A stretch of 64,000 bases of DNA, from the NCBI RefSeq assembly GCF_033063295.1, contig NZ_JAWJZH010000001.1, positions 1,240,001 to 1,304,000 on the forward strand, read 5' to 3'. The translations under genes were made by a program, and so were the position numbers. Origin of the DNA: Nitrosomonas sp. Is35. Its GTDB lineage: Bacteria > Pseudomonadota > Gammaproteobacteria > Burkholderiales > Nitrosomonadaceae. How positions within the stretch are numbered: the first letter of the stretch is position 1; each line of letters begins with the position of its first letter. The notes beneath the pieces were generated by a model, which ran no database searches, was not told the DNA's origin, and saw nothing but the letters and a program-made list of their open reading frames with translations. Shown here in pieces: positions 9,402 to 18,929 of this stretch.

Positions 9402-9917
9402 ATGAATCAACTGCTTACTGTCACTTTCTTGCTGGTATTTCTTTTACCGGCATCGATTGGTGCTGCTGCGCCAGCGGATGAAAAGCGATTGGACGAAGTA
9501 GCGGAGCGCGGTGCTCATGTCATGCCGTTTGGTTTGGAAAAGACCGTGCATGTTTTCACCAAGACCGAAAGTGGAGGCGTTCAGAAGGTTACCGTCAAAA
9601 ACATATCGGATCAGGAGCAAGTCAGTTTGATCAGAGCGCATTTGTCTGAAATAGCCAATGAATTCAAGCAAGGAAACTTCTCAAATCCGGAAAAAATTCA
9701 CGGTGAAGGCATGCCCGGATTACCTGAATTAAAAGCAGCCAAACCGGGAGATATCAAGATTGAATACAAAGTGCTCCCTATCGGCGCACAAATCAGCTAT
9801 TTTACTGAGTCCCCCCAGCTTATCACTGCAATCCACCGGTGGTTTGATGCGCAGTTAAGCGATCATGCGCGCCATATCGAACCCGGGCAGCCGCATCAGC
9901 ATATGCCCAATCAATAA
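9402..9917 (+). CDS. Secreted protein of unknown function
   Basis: The 171-aa product has a signal peptide (MNQLLTVTFLLVFLLPASIGAAA) and a soluble rest. The mature part has a motif resembling proteins often mislabelled aspartate carbamoyltransferase in databases: HVMPFGLEKTVHVFTKT, then QVSLIRAHLSEIANEFKQGNF and a C-terminal IHRWFDAQLSDHARH. No catalytic motif of a real ATCase is present. GGAG lies just before ATG 9402. The His-rich end (HIEPGQPHQHMPNQ) could bind metal, but that is a guess. It follows the LOV gene after 160 bases and may have its own promoter. Confidence 0.7.
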   Translation: MNQLLTVTFLLVFLLPASIGAAAPADEKRLDEVAERGAHVMPFGLEKTVHVFTKTESGGVQKVTVKNISDQEQVSLIRAHLSEIANEFKQGNFSNPEKIHGEGMPGLPELKAAKPGDIKIEYKVLPIGAQISYFTESPQLITAIHRWFDAQLSDHARHIEPGQPHQHMPNQ

Positions 9918-9985
9918 TCGGTATCGTATTCATTCGATATGCGGGTTTCAGAGCGAACTGGAAATTCTTAAGCAATGCACTGATT

Positions 9986-11386
9986 TCAGAGTGGAACAAT
10001 CAGCGAAAAACTGGTCGGATTTTTACGATGGATGGTGAGTTCCGTGGAAATCTGCTCACTGAGTAACTGAACAAGCTGCAACCCCAGGGATTGGGTATTT
10101 TCAATATCAAAATCGTCCGGTATCCCTACACCGTCATCGCTAATACATACCAGCAGTTGTCCTTGATTCTGGCGTTTAAGGCTGATATCGATATGGCCGC
10201 AGCGGTTTTCAGTAAACGCATATTTCATCGCGTTCGTGCACAGCTCGTTCAGAATCAATCCCAATGGAATACTGACATCGATGGGAAGAAGCACCTCCTG
10301 ATCGGTATCGATATTTATTAAAATTCTCGATGTATCCAGCGCATAGGAAACGGATAAGTTATCAACCAAGGATTGGATGAAACCGGAAAAATCAACACGG
10401 GAAAAATCCAATGATTGATATAAGATCTGGTGAATCAGCGCCATGGATTTCACCCGGTTCTGACTTTCTTTTAGAACGGATATAGCAGCCGTATTATTAT
10501 CCAGCATATCGGATTGCATACCGAGCAGGCTATCGATGATTTGAAGGTTGTTTTTAACCCTGTGATGAATTTCCGATAGCAATAAATCTTTTTCCTTTAA
10601 CGCGGCTTTGAGTTGTTCTTCTTGGGATTTGCGCTCGGTAATGTCGATCACGGATGCAAGCACCATCACACCTCTGGGTGTTTGGATCGGATTCAGACCT
10701 ACTTCGACCGGAAATTCTTTGCCGTTTTTATGCGCCCCATGCAGATCTCTGCCATGCCCCATCGCGCGTGTGCTTGGATATTGCAGATAATTACTTCTTA
10801 ATGACGGATGATGGGCGCGATGTGATTCAGGTATCAAAATTTCAATCGGTTGACCTAGTAATTCTCCCCGGTGGTAACCGAATAGTTCCTCGGTGGTGGA
10901 ATTTACCATCATAATTTTTCCTTCATGATTGGTCATCACCATACCGTTCGGAGAAGCTTCGACTGCGAGGTATATCATTTCCTCGGCATGCTTGCGATCG
11001 GTAATATCGACGATGGCGGCTAGTACAAAGACGCCGTCATGTTCGGCTTCCACCGGATTCAGACCAACCTCAACCGGGAATTCCTTGCCGCTCTTGTGCA
11101 GGCCGTAAAGATCCCTGCCATGCCCCATGGAACGCGATTTTGATTCGCCGATATAAGCTTCCCGATAACCAGGATGATGGCTGCGGAACCGTTCGGGAAT
11201 AAGCATTTCGATGGAATGACCGATTAATTCCTGCCTGGAATAACCGAATAGTTTTTCCGTGGCGGAATTCACCATGACGATTTTTCCATCGCAATCCGTC
11301 ATGACCATGCCATTGGGGGAAGCTTCAACGGCTAAATGCATCATTTCTGCGGTATTGCTGAAATTTCCAAATCGGGTCGGCGGCAT
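9986..11386 (-). CDS. PAS-PAS-HisKA_2 sensor histidine kinase
   Basis: The 466-aa kinase has two tandem PAS domains (about 12-130 and 137-252), a HisKA_2 dimerisation/phosphoacceptor segment with HHRVKNN (274-280), and a HATPase_c domain with an N-box (LNELCTNAMKYAF) and G-box (SDDGVGIPDDF). No membrane segments are present, so it is cytoplasmic. The two PAS domains are near-copies (both contain EASPNGMVMT, MGHGRDL and GKEFPVEVGLNP), evidence of internal duplication. It lies 38 bases downstream of the REC-GGDEF-EAL gene on the same strand, so the two are very likely an operon and a cognate pair. The PAS ligand is unknown. Confidence 0.9.
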   Translation of the reverse strand: MPPTRFGNFSNTAEMMHLAVEASPNGMVMTDCDGKIVMVNSATEKLFGYSRQELIGHSIEMLIPERFRSHHPGYREAYIGESKSRSMGHGRDLYGLHKSGKEFPVEVGLNPVEAEHDGVFVLAAIVDITDRKHAEEMIYLAVEASPNGMVMTNHEGKIMMVNSTTEELFGYHRGELLGQPIEILIPESHRAHHPSLRSNYLQYPSTRAMGHGRDLHGAHKNGKEFPVEVGLNPIQTPRGVMVLASVIDITERKSQEEQLKAALKEKDLLLSEIHHRVKNNLQIIDSLLGMQSDMLDNNTAAISVLKESQNRVKSMALIHQILYQSLDFSRVDFSGFIQSLVDNLSVSYALDTSRILINIDTDQEVLLPIDVSIPLGLILNELCTNAMKYAFTENRCGHIDISLKRQNQGQLLVCISDDGVGIPDDFDIENTQSLGLQLVQLLSEQISTELTIHRKNPTSFSLIVPL

Positions 11387-11424
11387 ATTCAGATTTGATC
11401 CTGGAGTAAAAAACGGGAGGAAGT

Positions 11425-13866
11425 CTAGGATTTTAAGAAAATGAGACGATCTGGCAATTTTCTGAGTAAATAAGGTATTTGCTCAGCATCCACCGGTTTA
11501 CTCAGTAAATAGCCTTGCAGTTCATCGCAGCCAAGATTGCCAAGAAAATCAGCTTGTTCGTATGTTTCTATACCCTCGGCAGTGACCTGTAGATTAAGTT
11601 TTTGCGCCAATGCCAGTATAGCCGCTGCAATGGCGCAATCATTCGTGTCATATGGAATGCTTTTGACAAAACTCTGATCTATTTTCAGCCGCCGTATCGG
11701 AAGATTCTTCAATGAACTCAGGCAGGAATAACCGGTGCCAAAATCATCGATGGAAATCGGTATACCCAGACTATCCAGTTGCTCCAGGCAGCGGATATAA
11801 ATCAATTCATTTTGCAGGCAGGATTCGGTTATTTCCAGTTCGAGTGAGTGTGCTGGCAATGCGTATTGCTGTAACAGTCCCGCGATAAATTGCTGCAAAT
11901 CTTTATCGGCAAGTTGACGAATGGAGATATTGACAGCCACGCGAAGATCACTAAAACCTTCATCCCGCCATTGCTTGAGTTGTTTGCATGCTTCCATTAG
12001 GATCCAGTTGCCGATTTCAACGATAAGCCTGCTCGTTTCAGCAACCGGAATAATTTCAGCGGGAGATAGCATGCCCTTTACTGGATGCTGCCAGCGGATC
12101 AAGGCTTCCACACCGGTTATTTTTTTCTGCGATAAAGAAAATTGCGGTTGATAATGCAGCAGAAACTCATTTTTAATTAAAGCGTGATGCAATTCCCGTT
12201 CCCGCGTTAAATAATGAGCGGCTTTTTGTGTCAGGGATGGATGATAAAAAGCGTAACTGTTGCGCCCTTTGTTTTTTGCTTCGTACATGGCGGTATCTGC
12301 CATTTGCACTAATTCATCATGATGTGAGGAATGATCCGGGTACGCGCTGATACCAATACTGCACGATGGGATGACTTCCATGTTACTGATGACTATGGGA
12401 TGGGAAAGACATTCCAGTATTTTTTCCGCGACGATCACCAAGGCATCGCGGGATTCAGCATTCGTCACAATAACAATAAACTCATCACCCCCCAATCGGC
12501 CCAAGGTGTCGCTTTGCCGCAGCACGGAAAGCATTCTCTGCGCAACCAGACAGAGCATTGAGTCTCCATGCGAATGCCCCAGGGTGTCATTGATTCTCTT
12601 AAAATTATCGAGGTCGATAAACAACACGCCAAGAAACGTGGAACTCCGGATTGCTTTTGCCAGCGCCAACCGGAGCCGATCCATGATTAGCATGCGATTG
12701 GGCAAGTTGGTCAGATTATCGTAGTACGCAATATGAGACAGCTGTTCCTGCGTCTCGCGGATGGTTGTGATATCCGATATCATGACGACGAATTGCTGTT
12801 CTTCGCTCACTTCAGCGGGAATGAGTCCAATCGTCAACCAAACATACATGGTTTCATTATTTTTTTTGAAAGCCGTGATTTCCCCTCGCCAATGGCCATG
12901 CTTATCAATACTTTGCCATATGCTATTGTAAGTATTCTCACTCAAGGAACGGCTGGTAAGAAACGGTAACTCCTTATTCTGAAGATCATGGGGCTGAAAC
13001 CGGGTGATCTTATAAAAGGCGCTATTGGCGCAATTAAATTTTCTATTCTTATTCAGAATGATGATGCCTTCCGAGGCGCATTTGAACACGGTCGCCGCTT
13101 GCGCTAACCGGTCTTTTGCCAGACGGCTCTCGGTCGTTTCCTGCAAGATGCCGACGATCTGATGCTTGCCTGCGTCGCTATTTTTGAATGATTTGCCATA
13201 CAACTTGTACCAGTAACTTTTCGCGCTATCCGGGTTCACGCGAAATTCAATTTCCGCAGCGGTTCCCTTTTTATTGCGCAGCCTATCGATAAAATCCGAT
13301 ACTTTCGGCTGGTCGGTCTCGTCTATCGAAAGAAAAAAGCTTTCCCAGTCGGATATAGGTTCAATCGTTCCTTCGGTGCTTTTACCCATGAATATTTCAC
13401 GAGATTCTTTCGTCACCTCCCATGTACCCAATTGCGCCGCTTCCAGTGCAAGACGAAAGTGTTGCTCATTCTTTTTTAACAGAATATCGTTTTCGTAACG
13501 CTCTATACTGACTTGGATGATGATGTGCAGTTCTCTGTCGGAAAATGGCTTTAATAAATAACCGTAGGGCTTGGTCGCTTTAGCCCGGGTCACGGTTTTT
13601 TCTTCGGAGTAGGCAGTCAAGTAAATGATCGGAATGCTATGCGCTTTTTGCAGCTGGTCCGCCACTTCAACGCCATCCATATCTCCCTGAATATGAATGT
13701 CCATCAGCACAATGTTGGGAATCTCCTGATCCACCAGCGCCAGTGCTTTCTGACCGCTGGCAGCCATCCCTGTGACTTGATAGCCTAGTTTTGTCAGACG
13801 TCTTTTCAGATCAAGCGCAACAATTTTTTCATCTTCAACAATCAGTATCTTGATGTATCCGCTCAT
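11425..13866 (-). CDS. Response regulator with REC-PAS-GGDEF-EAL architecture (c-di-GMP turnover)
   Basis: The 813-aa protein has an N-terminal receiver domain with phospho-acceptor Asp56 (IVLMDIH) and Lys106 (YLLKPF). One or two PAS-like regions follow (about 133-250 and 255-370), then a GGDEF domain with intact GGDEF at 459-463 and an inhibitory RxxD site (450-453) exactly five residues before it. Last is an EAL domain with EAL (587-589), DDFGTGYS and EGIET. Both catalytic halves look intact, so it could make or degrade c-di-GMP; which dominates cannot be read from sequence. The kinase encoded 38 bases downstream is the likely phosphodonor. Confidence 0.92.
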   Translation of the reverse strand: MSGYIKILIVEDEKIVALDLKRRLTKLGYQVTGMAASGQKALALVDQEIPNIVLMDIHIQGDMDGVEVADQLQKAHSIPIIYLTAYSEEKTVTRAKATKPYGYLLKPFSDRELHIIIQVSIERYENDILLKKNEQHFRLALEAAQLGTWEVTKESREIFMGKSTEGTIEPISDWESFFLSIDETDQPKVSDFIDRLRNKKGTAAEIEFRVNPDSAKSYWYKLYGKSFKNSDAGKHQIVGILQETTESRLAKDRLAQAATVFKCASEGIIILNKNRKFNCANSAFYKITRFQPHDLQNKELPFLTSRSLSENTYNSIWQSIDKHGHWRGEITAFKKNNETMYVWLTIGLIPAEVSEEQQFVVMISDITTIRETQEQLSHIAYYDNLTNLPNRMLIMDRLRLALAKAIRSSTFLGVLFIDLDNFKRINDTLGHSHGDSMLCLVAQRMLSVLRQSDTLGRLGGDEFIVIVTNAESRDALVIVAEKILECLSHPIVISNMEVIPSCSIGISAYPDHSSHHDELVQMADTAMYEAKNKGRNSYAFYHPSLTQKAAHYLTRERELHHALIKNEFLLHYQPQFSLSQKKITGVEALIRWQHPVKGMLSPAEIIPVAETSRLIVEIGNWILMEACKQLKQWRDEGFSDLRVAVNISIRQLADKDLQQFIAGLLQQYALPAHSLELEITESCLQNELIYIRCLEQLDSLGIPISIDDFGTGYSCLSSLKNLPIRRLKIDQSFVKSIPYDTNDCAIAAAILALAQKLNLQVTAEGIETYEQADFLGNLGCDELQGYLLSKPVDAEQIPYLLRKLPDRLIFLKS

Positions 13867-14442
13867 ACGTGCCCATCCTTCTGCAAATGATTATTTCCAA
13901 TAGTTAATTACTTGAAATTCAATACCTCTTCTGCAGTGATTTTTTCTAAGAGCCAATCAATTGGCGAACGTAATGTATTGGTTTGAATAAACATCCTTTA
14001 TTGATAACTATGTTTAAAATTTCGGAACGCTGTATGGAAGGAATCAAAAAGGAGCAAAACAAGTTAACAAAAAGAAGAATAAATTTAAATCAGCGTTGTC
14101 TTACACGCATATTAAAGAAACCACAGGTTATTCAGGGTTTTAGGATGCTAACCACCTGGCGGTGCTGTAAACAGCGTTAGCGATTGTTCCGCAATGTATT
14201 CATTTATGGCGGCACGGGACGGTTACAATGATTTGGAGCTTTACTATGCGGCGGCGTGCCGGTTAATAAGAATTTGAAGGGTGCCGGGATACAGCCTGAT
14301 GCACTTGCCAAGGAACTATGGTAGCTTATCGGATATTATTAGCTCTGCTAGTTCAGAGAGGCTAAAATATTTTTTATTCTCAGCACACTTGTATTATGAC
14401 AATAGCCATCGATCACATATCTATACACGAGAAGGAGTAATG
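13867..14442. other. Gene-free stretch, 576 bases
   Basis: The stretch lies between the divergent response-regulator and DUF2780 lipoprotein genes. No convincing coding frame was seen; the 65-aa frame at 13983-14180 lacks a ribosome site and family resemblance. A 7-bp inverted repeat, CGGCACG (14210-14216) with CGTGCCG (14255-14261), may form a leader structure. Promoters for both flanking genes must lie here. Confidence 0.4.
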
Positions 14443-15009
14443 ATGAAAAAAAGCAATTACGTTCAATTAGGCGCCGTGATCATTTTAACGGCAGTTACGG
14501 GCTGCGCCACCAATACCGGCGGTACGAATCCTGTGGGTGCGGTTAATCAAAGTCTGTCAACGATAGAAAGTGCGGCACAGAGCGGAAAGCAAGTGCTTAA
14601 TGCCGGTGCCGCGGTGGCAGGTAACGCTGAAGGAGCTGCGCAGATTGGTCTGGTGGATATTTTGGCTCACCGTCTTGGTGTCTCGCCGCAACAGGCGCTA
14701 GGCGGCGCTGGTGCGATATTTCAAATGGCACAAAGCAATATGAATCCGCAGGCATTTTCGTCATTGTCCCGGTCTGTTCCCGGAATGAGCACAATGCTGG
14801 GTGCAGCACCAGCCATGTCCAACTTATCTGCGCTAGCGGGTGGTAATAGCACACTCGGCAGTGCGGCAGCACTGGCCGCATCATTTCAGCAATTGAATCT
14901 TTCCCCTGATATGGTGGGAAAATTCATTCCGGTGATTACTAACTATGTAAGCAAAACGAGCGGACAGGCAACGGCCAATCTGCTGCAATCCGCTGTGACT
15001 TCCCGCTAA
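14443..15009 (+). CDS. DUF2780 (VcgC/VcgE-like) lipoprotein
   Basis: The product of about 188 aa has a lipoprotein signal ending in the lipobox LTAVTGC, then a Gly/Ala/Ser-rich mature part. The segment AAQIGLVDILAHRLGVSPQQALGGAGAIFQMAQ with the following helices matches DUF2780, a family of unknown function. GAAGGAG (14431-14437) sits five bases before ATG 14443; the adjacent ATG 14440 is two bases from it and is the alternative. The frame stays open back to 14281, but that part has no ribosome site and does not look coding. A terminator-like hairpin follows. Confidence 0.8.
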   Translation: MKKSNYVQLGAVIILTAVTGCATNTGGTNPVGAVNQSLSTIESAAQSGKQVLNAGAAVAGNAEGAAQIGLVDILAHRLGVSPQQALGGAGAIFQMAQSNMNPQAFSSLSRSVPGMSTMLGAAPAMSNLSALAGGNSTLGSAAALAASFQQLNLSPDMVGKFIPVITNYVSKTSGQATANLLQSAVTSR

Positions 15010-15034
15010 ATTAAAGCATTAGATTAATGGAAAT

Positions 15035-15062
15035 GAGCAAGTGCAAGTCACTTGCTCCTTGT
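15035..15062 (+). terminator. Stem-loop after the DUF2780 gene
   Basis: GAGCAAGTG (15035-15043) pairs with CACTTGCTC (15049-15057) around a 5-base loop, 25 bases after the stop. It is followed by the T-rich CTTGTT. A likely Rho-independent terminator with a short U-tract. Confidence 0.6.
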
Positions 15063-15253
15063 TCGTGCCGTTTCATCCGAGGTGCAGCTTGGTGTGCTGT
15101 TACTGCATCTCGAACCAGAGCCATAAACCGCAAACAACCTATCCGGCATTTTTCTCCGGATTTTGCCGTTACCTACGAGATGCCAATAACCGAAGCGCAT
15201 TGTATTCTGCAATGTGAGCGTTTGGGACAAGGCAATTCAAGAAGAGGGGCGGG

Positions 15254-16153
15254 ATGCAAAATCGAACAGCTATTCTGAAAGCGGGCGCTTATGCGGGTTT
15301 CTTGGGCGCCACGGCATTCATTCTACAGGCCGTTTTTACATCAACCAGCTCAACAGCGGCTATTGGCCTGATCATGATCCCTTTCTATGGTTTTGCGGCT
15401 GCGGGCGTGGGGTGGGCGTTGGTTTATAGCGCATTTGCAGTGCTCGATTTACGTTCCGGCAAAGCGTCATGGAATAGCAGAAATGTACAATTTGCCGCTG
15501 TATTTCTGGCCATACTCGTGCTCGCAGGGTTAGGTTTCTTCGCGCAACAGCGTGCGTTAGCGGTTGCCAAGAATCCGGCATCAACACCGCAAGTGCTTGA
15601 GGCGGTGAGTCAACGCTGGATTCCTTGGGGACACCGGGAGATGGAAATCGCACTGGCTCAGCATCCATCGACGCCACCGGCCATTCTCGAGAGGCTGGCC
15701 ATGTCTGGCGATGGTGCTGTGGTGCAACAGGCCGGCGCCAATGCCAATATGCCGCTGGCGGCTTTGGAAGGAATCGCGGCAGGGCCGCTGACTTACGAGC
15801 GGGTTGCAGGGCTGGCTGGTAATCAAAAAATCTCGCGCGCCATCATGGAAAAATTGATAGCGGCGGCGATGAACGATAGTAATGCTGCCGATCCCGTACG
15901 TCAGGGCTTATATAAAACCTATGTTTTGTCAGCGCTCGCGGCCAATGCGGCGCTTCCGCAGGATCTTTTCGATCGCGTGGCTGCTACTGATTCACCCACG
16001 CATTTCCTAGTACTGGCGGTGATCAATTCACCTCGTGTCAATTGCCTGCAAATGTCCGGGCTGCTCGCTTCTACACCTGCACTGGAGAATGCCAGTCTAT
16101 ACAATTCCATCCTGAGTAAAATGACCGGGAAAAATTGCTTCGTTGAGAACTAG
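15254..16153 (+). CDS. Membrane protein with LRV-like helical repeats
   Basis: The 299-aa protein starts with three hydrophobic segments (about 10-30, 36-58, 77-95). A soluble part follows whose repeat units read AxxPxTPxxxLExxA (for example KNPASTPQVLEAV and QHPSTPPAILERLA). These resemble leucine-rich-repeat-variant units, which stack as short helices and bind other proteins. GAGGGGCGGG precedes ATG 15254. The protein is not assigned to a characterised family and function is unknown. A tiny membrane protein is encoded about 110 bases downstream on the same strand. Confidence 0.7.
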   Translation: MQNRTAILKAGAYAGFLGATAFILQAVFTSTSSTAAIGLIMIPFYGFAAAGVGWALVYSAFAVLDLRSGKASWNSRNVQFAAVFLAILVLAGLGFFAQQRALAVAKNPASTPQVLEAVSQRWIPWGHREMEIALAQHPSTPPAILERLAMSGDGAVVQQAGANANMPLAALEGIAAGPLTYERVAGLAGNQKISRAIMEKLIAAAMNDSNAADPVRQGLYKTYVLSALAANAALPQDLFDRVAATDSPTHFLVLAVINSPRVNCLQMSGLLASTPALENASLYNSILSKMTGKNCFVEN

Positions 16154-16261
16154 CGCCTAAAAACAGCCAGTAAACGAGTAAACTGCCAAGGTTGATCTGC
16201 GTATACGAATTCGGCATCTGACGCGGGCATCGCTTGAAAAACTGAAAGGAGTGAGAGTGTG

Positions 16262-16372
16262 ATGGACAAAATTATCTATGGCGCCGCGGCGATACTCATG
16301 ATCGCCGCGATCGCTTACGGCGGATCGTGGCTGTATCAATTTTTACTGGAGCTGTTTAAGAAAACCGTGTAG
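16262..16372 (+). CDS. Small membrane protein, 36 aa
   Basis: A short frame from ATG 16262 encodes MDKIIYGAAAILMIAAIAY..., one hydrophobic helix followed by a charged tail (LLELFKKTV). A strong Shine-Dalgarno, AAAGGAG (16245-16251), lies 10 bases upstream. One helix plus a basic tail suggests a real small inner-membrane protein, perhaps partnering the membrane protein just upstream. No family recognised. Confidence 0.5.
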   Translation: MDKIIYGAAAILMIAAIAYGGSWLYQFLLELFKKTV

Positions 16373-16601
16373 CAAGTACATTTGCAAACACTGCGATCCG
16401 GGATGCATCGGCAGATAGAGCTAAGTCATTTTCTGCTAAATCTAACGGTACGCAATTTCTAAGCGGCTGGATTGGCGCATTGGCGGGGATGTGCGTTTTT
16501 TTCAACGCTGGTTTGACAGCCTTTCCACTCCTCAGTACACTCAAACCCAATGAGCGGCAACTTCTGTCACTCACTTCAAATCTAGCAAAAAGGCAAATTC
16601 C

Positions 16602-17135
16602 ATGGATATCAACGCTATTCCTGTAGGCGGAAATGTGCCTAACGATGTCAACGTTATCGTCGAAGTACCGACCGGTGGTGAACCTGTCAAATATGAGTTT
16701 GATAAAAAATCCGGTGCATTATTTGTGGATCGGATCCTGCATACGCCCATGCGATATCCGGCCAATTACGGTTTTGTTCCGCACACCTTGTGCGATGATG
16801 GTGATCCGCTCGATGCATTGGTGATCGCCCGTTCGCCATTTCTCGCCGGTTGTGTGGTGCGCGCCCGTCCGATTGCATTACTGCATCTCGAGGATGAGCA
16901 TGGCGGTGATGAAAAACTGATCTGTGTGCCGGATAATAAAACTTTCCCGTATTACGCTCATGTGTGTGAACGCGACGATCTGCCCGATATTGTGTTTCAG
17001 CAGATTGAGCATTTCTTTACCCATTACAAAGATCTCGAGCCGGAAAAATGGGTGCGTGTAGGCCGCTGGGGTGATTCCGCCGAAGCGCGTGACATGGTGA
17101 TGCGCGCTATCGACATGGCGAAAGCCGCAGATTGA
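16602..17135 (+). CDS. ppa: Inorganic pyrophosphatase (family I)
   Basis: Ppa hydrolyses pyrophosphate to phosphate in the cytoplasm and drives biosynthetic reactions forward. The 177-aa protein has the family I signature DDGDPLDALV (metal-binding Asp residues), the upstream MRYPANYGFVPHTL and the KYEFDKKSGAL segment. Length matches bacterial hexameric enzymes. ATG 16602 follows AAAAGGCAAATTCC, a usable but not ideal ribosome site. A terminator hairpin follows 69 bases after the stop. Confidence 0.96.
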   Translation: MDINAIPVGGNVPNDVNVIVEVPTGGEPVKYEFDKKSGALFVDRILHTPMRYPANYGFVPHTLCDDGDPLDALVIARSPFLAGCVVRARPIALLHLEDEHGGDEKLICVPDNKTFPYYAHVCERDDLPDIVFQQIEHFFTHYKDLEPEKWVRVGRWGDSAEARDMVMRAIDMAKAAD

Positions 17136-17204
17136 ACACTGGTGAGCCCGGAGCAAAAGTACGGGTCGCACGGCAAAAGTAATGGACTAAGCGAATACTT
17201 ATCC

Positions 17205-17235
17205 GGCAACGCAAAATATGCGTTGCCTTGTTTCG
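17205..17235 (+). terminator. Rho-independent terminator after ppa
   Basis: A 9-bp perfect stem GGCAACGCA (17205-17213) with TGCGTTGCC (17219-17227) closes a 5-base loop and is followed by TTGTTTCGTT. Confidence 0.75.
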
Positions 17236-17425
17236 TTCCATTACTCAGTTCATCGTCAGATTAAGCTTATTGCTATCCTTGATAGCAAAATCAGCCAGAC
17301 AATAAAACCCGGCAGGTTGTGAAGACGCAAGAAATCGCAAACCAATGCTGCGGATAAATTGCCGGAACAGATGATTTACCCTCAAATCGAACGGACTAAA
17401 CGGTTCATCGGCCTAGGAGTTATTC

Positions 17426-18271
17426 ATGTTTGATGCCGCAATTGACACCATTGTCATGCGTCCCTATGTATTTACTTTTTTTGCGGCATTTCTGCTGGCC
17501 TGTGTGCCGCATTTAGGCTGGCGCAAGACGCTGACTTTTACACTGGCCGGATACTTGATCGCGTTCACCTCAGAGAAACTCTCGATTACCACGGGATTTC
17601 CTTACGGCTGGTACTACTACATCGACGACACCAGCCATCAGGAGTTGTGGGTTTGGGGGGTGCCTTTCTTCGATTCACTCTCTTACGTTTTCCTGACTTA
17701 TTGCAGCTACACGACAGCATTGTTTATTTTGTCACCGCTGGCGACTAAAGGTGCCGATCTGATCACGCTGGAGACGCGTGCTATCCGGCATTCATGGGCA
17801 GCGCTGGTATTGGGCGCTTTTTTGCAAACATTCCTGGATATCATCATCGATCCGGTGGCATTGCAGGGAAACCGCTGGTTTCTCGGGCAAATTTATGGTT
17901 ACTACGAAGCAGGATTGCATTTTGGCGTGCCGATTTCAAACTACCTCGGCTGGCTGCTGACTAGTTTTCTATTAGTGGCCGCTTTGCAGCAAATTGATCG
18001 CAAGCGGGACGGGAAAACACCGCGCGGGATTTTTGCCATGCCGCTCCGCTCTTTATTGGGACCGGTTTTGTATCTGTCGGTACTGATCTTTAACTGGATA
18101 GTCACATTGTGGATCGGTGAGTATCTGATCGCGCTGACCGGTATATTGATTTTTACCCTGCCGATCGTCATGGTAATCGTTTTGGCTGCTGTGCGGGTCA
18201 ATCGCTACCGTGCGGAAGAGTTAAAGGAGCATTTGGAAAACTATCCTTGGTCACCGCTGAATAAGTCATGA
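17426..18271 (+). CDS. Carotenoid biosynthesis (CruF/DUF422) family membrane protein
   Basis: The 281-aa protein has seven or so hydrophobic segments and the PF04240 pattern: SITTGFPYGWYYY near residue 57, WGVPFFDSLSYVFLTY and DIIIDPVALQ. CruF enzymes hydrate carotenoid end groups in the inner membrane; other members have unknown roles. TAGGAG precedes ATG 17426. No other carotenoid gene (phytoene synthase, desaturase, cyclase) is nearby, so the substrate is uncertain. It stands alone between the ppa terminator and a lipoprotein gene. Confidence 0.75.
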   Translation: MFDAAIDTIVMRPYVFTFFAAFLLACVPHLGWRKTLTFTLAGYLIAFTSEKLSITTGFPYGWYYYIDDTSHQELWVWGVPFFDSLSYVFLTYCSYTTALFILSPLATKGADLITLETRAIRHSWAALVLGAFLQTFLDIIIDPVALQGNRWFLGQIYGYYEAGLHFGVPISNYLGWLLTSFLLVAALQQIDRKRDGKTPRGIFAMPLRSLLGPVLYLSVLIFNWIVTLWIGEYLIALTGILIFTLPIVMVIVLAAVRVNRYRAEELKEHLENYPWSPLNKS

Positions 18272-18431
18272 AAATGGCATACCGGGCGCCGGTACGGTGC
18301 AAATTTCACGGTAACCGTGGTTTGGCTTGTCAAGCAACGCATACTTAGGCACTATGATAGCGGTGTTAGATTAACCAGGAAGTTAGGTTTATCCATTGAT
18401 TAACCGGGTTATATCCATCAGGAGATGACAA

Positions 18432-18893
18432 ATGATGAACATTGATCGAAGAATACCGGGATTCGGCCTATTTTTAGTTTCTGTTTGTCTCGCGATGACG
18501 CTGGCGTTATCCAGTTGTACTGTTAAACTGGTCAGCGGTTATGACGAGACGACCGATAGGGCGGTGACTGATTTACAGCGCAAAACGGAAGCGCATCTGG
18601 TGACACTTGAGTCGGTAGAAGGTTTGCCCGAGTGCACATACGAAAATCATAAGCAATTTTATGATGAAGCCAAGGTGGACATTAGCGCGATTACCGTCCG
18701 TGCTGCGGCGATTCCGAGAAATGACATCACCACGCAAGAATCGCAATTGCTGGCCAGTCAGTTGGATAATCTCGAAAAGCTTCATAAGATCGAATGCTTA
18801 TCCAAGGATCAAATCACGCTCGTGCGCACGCATTTCAATACCAGTTTTACGGCAATTCTGAAGCTCGAGCTTGCGAAACGGCGTGGCGAGTAA
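18432..18893 (+). CDS. Putative lipoprotein
   Basis: The 153-aa product has a lipoprotein signal with lipobox LALSSC, then a mostly helical region with two further Cys residues (PEC near 63 and ECL near 121) that may form a disulfide. GGAG precedes the ATGATG at 18432. No family recognised. A helical 110-aa protein is encoded 36 bases downstream on the same strand, so the two are probably one transcription unit. Confidence 0.7.
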   Translation: MMNIDRRIPGFGLFLVSVCLAMTLALSSCTVKLVSGYDETTDRAVTDLQRKTEAHLVTLESVEGLPECTYENHKQFYDEAKVDISAITVRAAAIPRNDITTQESQLLASQLDNLEKLHKIECLSKDQITLVRTHFNTSFTAILKLELAKRRGE

Positions 18894-18929
18894 TTGTTGC
18901 GCAACGATTGATATCTATCTGAGGAGAAT

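Noticed and set aside
13983..14180. 65-aa frame in the gap before the DUF2780 gene
   Set aside because: Basic, low-complexity composition, no ribosome site, no recognisable domain.
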